A DNA stretch of 64,000 bases from Liopterus haemorrhoidalis (Eukaryota > Arthropoda > Insecta > Coleoptera > Dytiscidae): contig OZ020625.1 of assembly GCA_963971575.1 (NCBI GenBank), positions 27,007,753-27,071,752 of the forward strand, read 5' to 3'. Below, piece after piece: positions 24,401-31,600 of this stretch. Numbering within the stretch: position 1 is the first letter of the stretch; every line of letters begins with the position of its first letter. The translations under genes were made by a program, and so were the position numbers. The notes beneath the pieces were generated by a model. That model was not told the origin of the DNA, ran no database searches, and saw only the letters and a program-made list of their open reading frames with translations.

Positions 24401-25914
24401 TGTTTTACTGTTATCTCTTTTAACTCACCTATTCTCCCCGGGACTTAAATTGGTCTGGTTCCTAATTAAACAACGGAATTTCCGTCTGGCAAATTAATAT
24501 TGTATTCTTTGATTACAGAACTATATTCTATTAAAATTACAGCTATACTAAAATGGTTTGAAAAATATTATTTTTTAAATACTTAAATTACAGTCTGTTT
24601 CAAACGGTTAGGCGGAACTAAATGGGAATTTTGTTCTTTTAGGTTGTCACGAGAAGGGACCTTGCTAGGGTTATTTAATTTTTCACGTTGGAATGTCAAA
24701 ATTTAAAATTCCAACAATGAAACCATGGAAACGAATGATACATGTCAATGTCAATTATTTTTTTAATATATTTTAATGACAAAAATATAAATAATTGGGA
24801 AATTTGTAATAAGAAGGACACAAAAAATTAACATATAAAGAAAATGACATTTTAAAATGATGAAAAAAATTACCAAAAAATGTTTATTGTAAGTATGATT
24901 TACAAAGCTTAAACAAAACGGCCGAAAAGCACGATTTAAACGATGAAAGTAACTAGATTGCAAAATCTAGTTCCGCTTAACCGTTTGGAACAGACTGTAC
25001 ATCTGGCGCAATGTTAGCAACAACGAAACTGTCTGGCAACTATAAATTTATAATGCTAAAAAGACATTGAAAATTATATAAAAAAAAAAAAATTTCTTAA
25101 AATGATTTCTTTTTACCTATACAGGCGAGTTGCGCACAGGTAAACGCAACCGCTCCTAGGTGCCAGACGTACCGCATCCCTACCTAACTTCAATAAGAAA
25201 GGGAAATATCGAAAAACCAGCCGACCTAAAATAAACTTTTTTGTGACGTTGCTAGCTCTTAGACTATTAGTGAAAAACCAATTTAATACAAAAAAAAATT
25301 GAGTTTTACACCGGTTTTCATAATTAATAGTAAAGTAACTTATATTAATTTGTTCAAATGAAATTTAAAGAGATTTATTATGAAAAAAGTCATTAAACTC
25401 TTTTCAAAATGGAGAAACAGAAATAAAATCACGTAAAACATTGAAGTCGCAATCCTCTTGGCTGTCGCATGAAGTTAACGATTCAACAAACAACAAGAGA
25501 TCAACGAAATTATCACATTAACAGTGCTGAATAAAGTAAAATATGTTTTTAGATGTTTTAAACTGCATTAAAGAAATATTTAGACAAAAATCGAAAATTA
25601 AAAACGAAATTTTATCCTAAAATTTGATTATAAAAAGACGAAAACCACGTATTTACTAGTTAACAATCAAAATAATAGTGTTTAAAATTAAATTTTTGAC
25701 GTTTATTTAAGTATTTAAATACAAAGTTACAATATTTGACATTTTGAAATATAACATAACCTATTTCGTAATTTTTCTTACGTTTTTCACTCCCAGATAC
25801 TCCGACATATTTTGTAGAAACGTTCACTTTTTTCTCCGATTTTTGTTTGAAGAATTCTTCTTGTAACCTCAGAATATCTTCATCAGTTTCACCAAATTTA
25901 GGCCGGCCAAACAT
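5315..25914 (-). CDS. RPAP1: RPAP1 (RNA polymerase II-associated protein 1), complete, 11 coding exons
   Basis: RPAP1 proteins help assemble RNA polymerase II and bring it to the nucleus (family knowledge). Eleven exons joined by GT-AG introns give 3441 nt, or 1146 residues plus stop, with every splice phase agreeing. Human RPAP1 is longer, about 1390 residues. The N terminus (MFGRPKFGETDEDILRLQ) matches the RPAP1 start (RPKPGE). Residues about 177-214 hold the RPAP1_N-type signature (EENI/EEIIEEQKKLLDSLDP-like). Residues about 250-330 hold the RPAP1_C-type block (EKIQWMKN, FDFDGWLLPY, HHG, GYSLQELF). The remainder is an alpha-helical repeat-like body with family landmarks VPNTTAIKLLR and PIDWIFSPIVLLY. 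An AATAAA signal lies on the minus strand at 5284-5279, about 30 nt past the stop. Every large intron carries mobile elements but no exon is damaged. Confidence is high for identity and slightly lower for individual splice edges. Confidence 0.95.
5541..7746. mobile_element. Fold-back element F1 filling RPAP1 intron 10
   Basis: A long inverted repeat. The left arm starts GTATCATTCACAGCTCATGT (5541, and again at 5615); its reverse complement ends the right arm at 7746. Arms of about 1 kb meet near 6680. The outer right edge is followed by TTAA (7747-7750). Each arm contains two diverged ~158-bp tandem units, each ending with the TGAAGTGTGAATTTTCACA / AGGGTTTCGCAGGTAT module also found in family B. 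A single-arm-like relative lies at 47176-48323, flanked by TTAA on both sides. Short in-arm frames are not considered genes. Confidence 0.85.
7758..7945 (-). CDS. RPAP1: RPAP1 coding exon 10
   Basis: Encodes DFYTELLEHYQGVSYGNKLF and IPLAQKHNKKWRKTLWSEY, matching the human FYQELL.QF.AVSFGD.LF segment. It ends phase 0 at TPEE|GTAAGTT. The fold-back element F1 begins only a few bases after this donor. Confidence 0.94.
8466..9020. mobile_element. MITE family A, copy A2, carrying a SINE insertion
   Basis: Family-A ends GTTCCAAACGTTTAGGCGGA and CCGCCTAAACCTTTGGAAT, more diverged than other copies. The body is split by a tRNA-headed, A-tailed insertion at 8699-8851. Located in RPAP1 intron 9. Confidence 0.75.
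8699..8851 (+). mobile_element. Short tRNA-derived SINE inside MITE A2
   Basis: The head reads GGCGTAGCGTAGTGGTAACA (box A-like TAGCGTAGTGG) and GTCTCGGGTTCAAATCCCG (box B GGTTCAAATCC), spaced as in tRNA genes. A ~60-bp unrelated body and a 17-A tail follow. No matching acceptor stem closes the 3' end, so this is a SINE head and not a working tRNA gene. Confidence 0.7.
9221..9581 (-). CDS. RPAP1: RPAP1 coding exon 9
   Basis: Begins VSKKDFPELCLDVRLGSL and continues with PIDWIFSPIVLLYAQ, a landmark aligned with LP.DW.FLPL..LY in vertebrate RPAP1. It leaves phase 1 at donor G|GTATGT. Confidence 0.93.
10553..11147 (+). mobile_element. Family C element, copy C1, with long GACA/GACG array
   Basis: Begins near the GACCGCCATCACAAAGTACT motif and continues through TTTGCTCTGCACGTGTACAC. 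A ~180-bp (GACA/GACG/GGCA)n array at about 10849-11029 is followed by CATCATGCTAAAAATAG and ends at TATATATGTTGGCGGTCGTA. The array translates as meaningless RQTDRQTD / CLSVCLSV frames. The layout resembles the (GTCY)n 'mini-me'/HINE elements of insects; that link is inference. Lies in RPAP1 intron 8. Confidence 0.7.
11281..11848 (-). CDS. RPAP1: RPAP1 coding exon 8
   Basis: A 568-nt exon from acceptor AACATTTTAG to donor GTAAGTA. It encodes LLTSSCLPFLRSLSAF and a long leucine-rich helical segment ending EEILGCYSKILGFEN. Phase 2 in, phase 0 out. The Tc1 element 12341-13531 sits in the intron before it. Confidence 0.93.
12341..13531 (+). mobile_element. Tc1-like (DD34E) transposon, TIR to TIR, 1191 bp
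   Basis: Terminal inverted repeats of about 40 bp (CGAGCTCTGTCCACTTTCAG at left; the reverse complement at right with three or four mismatches) are flanked by TA at 12339-12340 and 13532-13533. One transposase frame lies inside. The element sits in RPAP1 intron 7 in the orientation opposite to the gene. Confidence 0.92.
12638..13312 (+). pseudogene. Tc1-like transposase catalytic domain, N-terminally truncated
   Basis: The open frame begins AKEKPLLTSKQKKNRLKWAR directly after an in-frame TAG and has no ATG. It contains the full DDE triad: WSDESRF (D), FQQDGAACHT (D) and NPDLSPIETLW (E). I count 34 residues between the second D and E, the DD34E Tc1 class. Usual Tc1 transposases are about 340 residues; here 224 remain and the paired-type DNA-binding domain is missing. 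TTCTTAG just before GCC could be a splice acceptor. Probably inactive. Confidence 0.85.
13905..14350. mobile_element. Possible MITE with CCACACCTATTAA ends
   Basis: TTTTTCCACACCTATTAA at about 13910-13927 is mirrored by TTAAATAGGTGTGGAAAAA at about 14330-14347. The ~420-bp interior is non-coding. Target duplication is not clear. In RPAP1 intron 7. Confidence 0.45.
14380..14510 (-). CDS. RPAP1: RPAP1 coding exon 7 (short)
   Basis: A 131-nt exon found by phase matching: exon 6 leaves phase 0 and exon 8 needs phase 2. Acceptor TTTATTACAG, then CGHLQIISSLLFCLQNK and SYSKEIISFIESKGF, then donor GTAAGT. Without it exon 8 hits a stop codon, which supports the call. Confidence 0.85.
14868..15337 (-). 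CDS. RPAP1: RPAP1 coding exon 6
   Basis: A 470-nt exon starting NSSATSAYSVPNTTAIKLLR, matching the human YKVPCATAMKLLR landmark, and leaving phase 0 at NVK|GTAAGTA. Helical repeat protein with no frame break. Confidence 0.94.
15577..15983. mobile_element. MITE family A, copy A3
   Basis: 407 bp, CAGTCTGTTCC…GGAACAGACTG with TA on both flanks, orientation opposite to A1. Nested in element H. Confidence 0.85.
16309..16714. mobile_element. MITE family A, copy A4
   Basis: Ends read CCGTCTATTCCAAACGGTTA and TAACCGTTTGGAACAGACTT. Same interior and orientation as A3. Nested in element H. Confidence 0.8.
17141..17307 (-). CDS. RPAP1: RPAP1 coding exon 5
   Basis: A 167-nt exon with acceptor ATTTTTAG and donor GTAAGT. 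It encodes YCLELLIRLMRDF and LFESIIKHFVPKIY, corresponding to the human VLIRLARHS / LIETIVREFLP segment. It enters phase 2 and leaves phase 1. Confidence 0.92.
17348..17532 (+). mobile_element. tRNA-headed SINE (family S), copy 1
   Basis: The core GGTGTAGGAGCTCGCCCCCT, GGCATCGGCGAAATAGACCG is shared with the minus-strand copy at 18758-19003, and it ends in (AAAT)n. The tRNA-like head is badly decayed. It abuts family-B copy B1. In RPAP1 intron 4. Confidence 0.65.
17532..18466 (+). mobile_element. Family B element, copy B1
   Basis: Begins TTGATGTGAAGTGTGAAT, has the CAGGGTTTTGCAGGTAT subterminal motif, and ends with a GACA array (about 18381-18412), GACAAAATGACGGTATAAGG and CCTACAAAACCCTAAAAA. 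The two subterminal AGGGTTTTG(C/T)AGGTAT motifs are inverted. It contains a minus-strand tRNA-like cassette at 17821-17906. Confidence 0.75.
17821..17906 (-). other. tRNA-like cassette in B1
   Basis: The minus strand reads TAGCGTAATGGTTAGAGCAC (box A-like) and, about 50 bp later, TTTCGAGTTCGAGTACGG (box B-like GTTCGAGTAC). Stems do not close well, so it is not called a tRNA gene. Confidence 0.55.
18540..18740. repeat. ATTTCAAAT(A/T)-rich degenerate tandem repeat
   Basis: Irregular reiteration of TATTTCAAATA and related words. No coding value despite a short open frame. Confidence 0.5.
18758..19003 (-). mobile_element. tRNA-headed SINE (family S), copy 2
   Basis: On the minus strand the head reads GCGTAGTGGCCGAGCGCATT (box A) and GGTCGGTGGTTCGAGTCTCC (box B GGTTCGAGTC). 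The body contains GGTGTAGGAGCTCGCCCTCT and GGCATCGGCGATTAGCC, and the tail is TAAAATAAATAAATAAATAA. The long spacing between boxes suggests a tRNA with a long variable arm (Ser/Leu type) or a decayed head. It ends about 45 bp from RPAP1 exon 4. Confidence 0.8.
19048..19569 (-). CDS. RPAP1: RPAP1 coding exon 4 (RPAP1_C signature)
   Basis: Begins by completing the split arginine codon from exon 3, then reads FDFDGWLLPYKD, YHHGNESGRPGYSLQELF and helical-repeat sequence (QQQRILALNTISNIL). A highly acidic stretch (KEDMKENEREDEKE) follows before the donor AG|GTAAGT. A SINE lies about 45 bp into the following intron. Confidence 0.95.
20523..20758. mobile_element. MITE family A, copy A5 (truncated)
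   Basis: The left end CAGTCTGTTCCAAACGGTTA is intact. The copy stops mid-body after TGGTAAATTTGTATTAAGAA and joins directly to the 3' half of a family-B element. Confidence 0.75.
20759..21145 (+). mobile_element. Family B element, copy B7 (3' half only)
   Basis: Starts at the internal GTCCCACACCCTGTAGTGGG and runs to a short GACA array (21068-21089) and CCTACAAAACCCTAAAAA. A second short copy of the same terminus follows at about 21170-21207. In RPAP1 intron 3. Confidence 0.7.
21393..21934 (-). CDS. RPAP1: RPAP1 coding exon 3 (RPAP1_N signature)
   Basis: Opens in phase 0 after CATTTTTTAG with a SIFSQ motif like the vertebrate SIFAQ. It then carries the KENIDKLKDMTEEEI block followed by KKLLDSLDPEIVKF, and ends with EKIQWMKN before donor AG|GTAAGT. 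It is glutamate- and lysine-rich. It continues about 28 residues upstream of the first in-frame methionine (MEIDPQ), so that methionine is internal. Confidence 0.95.
21956..22954. mobile_element. Fold-back element F2 in RPAP1 intron 2
   Basis: Arms of about 370-390 bp (21956-22345 and 22582-22954) are near-perfect inverses, including GGAAATGATGTCAACTTTTG and ATCGATAATTTTATATTTTT. TA flanks both ends. The loop holds, on the minus strand near 22460-22390, MEEFLLRLRKCVDNNGGLIE and HL, like the C-terminal tail of Tc1/IS630-type transposases, suggesting descent from such an element. A solo arm lies at 62919-63303. Confidence 0.85.
23209..23393 (-). CDS. RPAP1: RPAP1 coding exon 2
   Basis: Acceptor TTGTTTTAG is followed by 185 nt that stay open in the phase set by exon 1. 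It encodes VVGKIIERKTDYV and ends phase 0 at QAKRRQ before GTATGG. A fold-back element ends only 29 nt upstream of this acceptor. Confidence 0.9.
23423..25266. mobile_element. Fold-back element F3 in RPAP1 intron 1, with a nested MITE
   Basis: Left arm 23423 to about 23870 and right arm about 24428 to 25266 are inverses: TAGTCCGAGAGCTAGCAACG and ACGTTGCTAGCTCTTAGACTA at the outside, GGTAGGGATGCGGTACGTCT within, CCCGGGGAGAATAGGT at the inner edge. The right arm is interrupted by MITE A6. The loop is AT-rich and non-coding. Confidence 0.85.
24591..24997. mobile_element. MITE family A, copy A6, nested in F3
   Basis: 407 bp, CAGTCTGTTTC…GGAACAGACTG, TA at 24589-24590 and 24998-24999. The uninterrupted F3 left arm gives the pre-insertion sequence, so the TA duplication can be read directly. 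Confidence 0.9.
25782..25914 (-). CDS. RPAP1: RPAP1 coding exon 1
   Basis: Starts at ATG 25914-25912 and encodes the conserved RPKFGETDED N terminus. It ends phase 1 before a GTAAG donor (25781-25777). The ATG is chosen because family members begin a few residues before the RPK/GE motif. Confidence 0.93.
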
Positions 25915-26230
25915 TGCAACATTTGAAAAAATTTGACATGTAATTGACAGATTGTAGTTTTAATAATTTGGGGCTAGGTGGCAGCACTTGTATAGTCAGT
26001 AGCGTAGATATAGTTCATTTCTTAGGATCATGCAGAACTATAGGGGGGCGCAAATAGCCTTTGTTGCTGTGCGCCAAAAATTTCAACTAACAGAACTCTA
26101 GGGGAAACTTCCTAAGCGCCCTGACATCTGGTGGAAATTTGCGGAAGATACCAAAGTGATATTATTTTGTTTTGTTCAATGGAGAAATACGTGTTTTTTT
26201 GTTGTTTGTGTATCATGGAAAAATAACAAT
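25915..26230. other. RPAP1 upstream region
   Basis: Sequence immediately 5' of the RPAP1 ATG. It holds the transcription start of a gene read leftwards, but I see no TATA box or other decisive promoter motif. Confidence 0.3.
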
Positions 26231-26470
26231 CAATTTTGTTGTGTGCCGCAATGTAAATCGTGAATAAGGAAGAATCCTTCTTAAACATTCCATAATTTAC
26301 CTAAATCGAAAAAAATATTAATTGAAACGATGTTTGGAGGCAGAGAGAAAGTGGATCGTAGTTTTTTATGGACCCAAAAACTAAAAATGGGCAAAAATCC
26401 AAACCCATGCATGCATGTTTGCTCGTTGCATTTTATGGAAAGTGATTTTTTACGTCCAAGAAAAGACTGA
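26231..26470 (+). pseudogene. THAP-type zinc finger remnant (transposon-derived)
   Basis: The frame reads FCCVPQCKS, stop, IRKNPS, stop, TFHNLPKSKK, then FLWTQKLKMGKNPNP and VCSLHFMESDFLRPRKD. CxxxxC near the start and CxxH in CSLHF with DFL fit the THAP C2CH pattern. In-frame TGA (26261-26263) and TAA (26282-26284) break it. THAP domains occur in P-element-like transposases and in host genes. The last ~90 bp are repeated at about 26640-26735. Confidence 0.65.
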
Positions 26471-26639
26471 AAAAAAGCATTTATCCCACCCAAAATTTGC
26501 CAAAATCGTCAGTTGATATATTAAAAGGCCCTTCTACTTTTTCAGGCAGAGATATTAATTTTTACCAATATATTTACCATATTTTTGTTGTTATTATATT
26601 GACAGACAGTCAAAAAGAATTAAAAATACAATGAAAAAC

Positions 26640-26735
26640 TTAAAGTGATTTTTTACATCCAAGAAAAGACTGAAGTAAAGCATTTACCCCACCCAAAATT
26701 TGCCTAAATCATCAGTTGATATATTAAAAAAAAAG
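26640..26735 (+). repeat. Tandem partial copy of the THAP-remnant 3' flank
   Basis: Repeats 26436-26526 (AAGTGATTTTTTACRTCCAA, GAAAAGACTGAA, CACCCAAAATTTGCC, ATCAGTTGATATATTAAAA) with scattered differences, 200 bp downstream. Confidence 0.7.
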
Positions 26736-26951
26736 CAATTCTTGCAGAGCAATTTTTAGGGGGGCCAAATCCCAACGAAATCCGTCAATAAATAAGCAAA
26801 TTATAGCCGTGCTCCAATTTCAGCGAAAACTGGTGCACAGTTTTGCCAAATTTTAACATATATCTATTAAAATTTACTTTCGATTCCCGGTAGTAAATCT
26901 CATCCAAATCAGTCAATAAATAAGACAGTTATAGACATTTTTAAACTTTGG

Positions 26952-27588
26952 GGGCCTCCTGAGGCCCCTGTGCTCCACATATTCCATTTGTGTGCACCTA
27001 CATTTGAAGAATTCCTAATTCTACATCCCTGTGCTAAATCTAGGCGATATCGGCCCATAAATAAGCGAGTATTAGCAGTGCTCCACTTTCGACCGAAACT
27101 GGAGCAGAATTTTTTGTCAAACTCCGAATTTGGCACTTTTAAGAGTACAGACAGAAGCATCTTGATGTCCTGATTCCAGAAGTGTGATGTTTTTTAAAAT
27201 CGGTTCATAAATAAGGAAGTTATAGCCATTTGAACTAATTTTCACTTAATCCGCGGTCTAGTTGGCGGATTAAGACTGAAAATTAGACCAGATTAAGTAA
27301 AACTAGTTCAAATGGCTATAACTTCCTTATTTATGAACCGATTTTAAAAAACATCACACTTCTGGAATCAGGATATCAAGATGCTTCTGCCTGTACCCTT
27401 AAAAGTGCCAAATTCGAACTTTGACAAAAAATTCTGCTCCAGTTTCGGCCGAAAGTGGAGCACGGCTGTAACTCGCTTATTTATGGGCCGATATCGCTGA
27501 GATTTCGCACAGGGGTGTAGAATTAGGTAAGCTTTAAACTGAGGTGCACGAAAATGATATATATGGGGCACAGGGGCCTCAGGAGGCC
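26952..27588. repeat. Large inverted repeat F4
   Basis: Arms of about 290 bp (26952 to about 27242; about 27303 to 27588) centred near 27272. Outer edges GGCCTCCTGAGGCCCCTGTG and CACAGGGGCCTCAGGAGGCC; inner edges AGTTATAGCCATTTGAACTA and TAGTTCAAATGGCTATAACT. Neighbouring sequence repeats related units (AATAAGCGAGTTATAGC, GCTCCA). Frames on both strands are mirror images, not genes. Lies between the RPAP1 5' end and the clarin 3' end. Confidence 0.85.
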
Positions 27589-28544
27589 CTCAAATTTTTT
27601 AAATGTCCTTAACTCTCTTGTTTATGAACAGATTTTGTTGAAATTTGGTATGAAGGCTCAAAATTAATCCTGTGATGTAGAAAGATGTTGAAAATTAAAT
27701 ATATGTGCTCCGGTTTTTGCCAACGATAAATTAGGGCTACAATCTATATGTATATGGACCCCTATCGCTGGAATTTGACTAATTTTGAACCCTGATATCA
27801 AATTTGGATAAAATCGGATAATAAATGAGTTATGGAAATTTTTCATATCAGTTTTTATATAGTAAGGTGTTTGTGGGCTCCCAAGCGGTCAACGCTCGGG
27901 AAACATAAAGCAACGAGTTCTACGGCGCGTTGACGGTGTTTGGACGGCGCTATCTGTCAGAGGAAAGTTAAAATCAAGCTGTCGTACGCAAGTGCACAGA
28001 ATGTATAACGTCTTAACAGCGTTCCAACGCCGTTGGTACTAAATGTTCGTCAACTTCCAACTTTTGACGCCGTTGAACGTTGACGTAGAACACCTAACCT
28101 CAGTTTTTACTGAATGCTAAAGTGTTTGTATGTATAAATAACTTGCATACAACATAAATAACATCACACACAAGTCTTCATCATCCATTATAATTTTAAT
28201 AAAAGAAATCGCACCTATAAACACAGATATAGGTTGTCTCTTGTTACTTTGAGGGCGTTAAAAATTATTGCATTGTGTGCAGGCGAAAATTCAACGACGC
28301 TAACGCAACGCCGTCGCAAATGACGGCGCGCTGACGGCGTAGCGCGCATTGTATTCTGTTCCAGGCTTAAGGCCTTAGTCACGTCTTCGGAGTGGTCAGA
28401 GGGATAGTCAAGTGGCGCTCTTTAATCTCGGGATATTTAAGGATATTTTCAACTTTTATTCTGAAAAAAGGATTGAATATCAGTTTGTTTATTTTATTAT
28501 TTTTATTAAAAAGCTTATAAAAATTACTTAATCTAATATTAATA

Positions 28545-28680
28545 TCAATAAAGCATAATTGCGCCATTGGTTTTTTCTTCTAACATTGGTATTACTGGTT
28601 CTGGTTCTCTTGCCTCACTAGTACCAATATAAATCACTAAAATATTAATAAATGACACTATAGCAGCACCTACGACAAAC
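28545..28680 (-). CDS. Clarin-like exon 4 (last)
   Basis: Acceptor TTTTGTTTTAG. Encodes the fourth helix FVVGAAIVSFINILVIYIG and the cytoplasmic tail, ending with stop TGA at 28547-28545. Confidence 0.9.
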
Positions 28681-31600
28681 CTAAAACAAAATATAATTAA
28701 ATAAATAAAAAATCATTTACTATAGACCATTTCAATTAAAAAGTCAGTGTGTATCAAGATAGGACCTGTTCAGTAGCAAAACTTAATATTTTGACCCCCC
28801 CCCCTCACAGCAGGCTGGTTTACATTCAGTATGCAAACACACTACAGGGTGGTTATAAAATTAAGCTGTGAACGTCAGCGATTTCATTGTGCCTGTACTA
28901 TATTTTAAAAAGTGTCAAACTTATTAATACAATACTTGTAGAGCCATCTGTTGATGAAAATTATACTACTCAATGTCAAAAATGAAATATTTCAGGTTGT
29001 ACAAAAATAATGTATTTACATAATATTGCTAATGGAACCAAATTTTTAGTATTGTAATAGAAAAACTAAAAACCCGAAAAAAAAAAAACGTAAATGCGCA
29101 AGATAGATAGACGAACGTTGCCTTTTATATACAGGATGGTGAATTGACCTGTCGGCCATACCGATTTAACATGTAAAATAATAAATATGCTTTTTCCTGA
29201 TTCCCTAATTGTTTTACAGAAAAAGTGCAACAAATAAAATTTATTTAGAATTTAAAACTCTACATTTACGAGGGATGTTTCCAAAGTTCTGGGAATTTAG
29301 CTATAATTTTTATTATTTTGTTAATTTTCGTCAATATTACAATGTAGTTTTTCAACATAATCTCCATTTAACTGAATACATTTATCCCAACAATAAACTA
29401 TTTTTTTTAAGCCGTCCTCAAAGAACTTTCCTATTGAGTTTCTGTTCTGGTCCCAACAGCCTTGGCACCCATCGCGGCGAAACCTTGCTAACGCCCATCA
29501 ATGCAAGATGTCATGAACTTGTCGTGTACCTATCCCTAGGCGCACACTAATTTGACGAATAGTCATTCACCTGTCCTCTTTCAGTAGGTGTTCGACGGCA
29601 GTAATGTTTCTTTCATTTACCGACGTGTTTGGGCGCCCACTGCGTGGATCGTCTTCTAGTGATGTTCTACCGGTTTTAAACGATCGATCCACCGATAAAC
29701 AGTACTTGTGGATTCTGCAGACTCACCAAATACTCCTTGCAGACGCTGAATAATTTCTGATGTTTTCACACCTTTTTTCCACAAAAAGAAAATTATTGCT
29801 CTTTGAGATTTTGCTGCGTCTTCCATGGTTACAAAAACAGTGCTATGAAAACGCGTCTATATCAGTCGAACACATAAATCAGACTGAACAATATTGCACT
29901 AGATCAGCATAAACATGTCAAGACTTGTCTGGCACCAATAACATTGCCTATAAGTTCTGCGTAATTTAATTATAGCACAATTCCCAGAATTTAGGAAACA
30001 TCCCTCGTATATATGGAGATATATATTTAATTTAAATTTGCCCCAACACTGTATTTGCAATGTATCGTTCTCAGGTCGTAGCACTACGGTATTCTTATTT
30101 GAAATGGACTACATTAAGTTTTAAAATGCAGAGAATCTTACCAAAAAGACATTCCAAGCTCTGCCATTCCTTCAGAAGTCCACATATTTTTTTTATCTTC
30201 CGCCATCATAACATTCTGTTGTAATTTTAGGAAAAATTGGGCAAGCCATTGGCATATGGCAGCCGCATCACAAATCACTAAAAATAAAATATATATTTTA
30301 AATTTGGACTTGTTTTCAGCAAATTGAACTTACAGGCAAGACAGTTCCAAATATACAATCCCGGTATTCCAGAAAGTCCTCTAGCGGAGTTACTCGCAGT
30401 ATTGATGACTGCAAATATGGCTGACAGGACTGCGAAAAGAAGTCCAAGACTCACTGTTACTATAGTTCCAATCCATAGTCCGTAGATGAGAAAATCTTCT
30501 TCAGACTTTACCACTTCCGCCACTAGAAAAAAATATTATGTTTAATATATTATTTCAAATATTTAAAAACGTTCTTTTAGACCATATTTAATCAATAAGA
30601 TTCCAACAGTTCTAACTGCAAGTCTTTATTATTCACTGGTTTTGAGATACGAATTCTTAAAATTATGAATATGTTTGCCCCTAATAAATCAGTTGTTATA
30701 CAATTTGCCAAACGGATGCGTATTGCGGTAAACATATATTGTTAGAGGTAACCATTATATATATAAAAACCCTAATTTCTGTGTATCCTCGTAAGTTCCT
30801 GGGTGCTAGCGGGGCTTGAGGTGTGTGGTCGGTCGCTTCCCACCAGTCCGAGCGACGTTCTCCGACAACAGCTCACTTAGGCTAAGCACATAGTGAAGCA
30901 GAGAGCAAATCAGCTATGAAAGCGGAGAGTAAAACAGAGAAAGAATGTCGCGCTTATAAAAGAGTGTCTACACATAGTGACGCGTTTAAAATCGTGCAGA
31001 AAGTTCACAAAATTATAATGGATTTTTTACTAACAAAAAAAACTTCCCTGAAAATTTGGTATTTACTAAAAAATAAAAATAAACACACTAGAAGGTGCAA
31101 TGTTCACAGAATAAATAAAAGTAGACATATACATGGTGAAGTTCATCATTTCTATATGCAACTCCGCGAACATCCAGAAAAGTTTCATTCTTATTTTCGC
31201 ATGAGTATTTCATCGTTTGATTTTATTTTGGAAAAAATTCAAACTAAATTGGTAAAAAATGGACAAATTTCAATCGGAACCTACTATAAATACCTCTTAT
31301 AAATAAGAACTACTTGTAAATGCCTCAATATCCATTTTAAACAACTATTTTAGCAACGATAATAGCAGAGAAATCAAAATTGTTTGAACGCGTTGCTTTG
31401 CTCGACTAAAACAACGATATAACCTCGCTGCAGTACGCTCCACTATGCGCGTGTTAACAGGAATTCATTTATTTAATTTCGCCGCTTTGCTCTCTGCTTC
31501 ACTATGTGTTTAGCCTTAGCGAGAATATAGCTCTTAGCTCTCCAGTCAGTATATACCTTGGCTTAATTAAAGAATGTTGTGTCAATTAACGTTATGCCCG

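Noticed and set aside
26909..27571. Paired open frames on both strands of F4
   Set aside because: They are mirror images produced by the inverted repeat.
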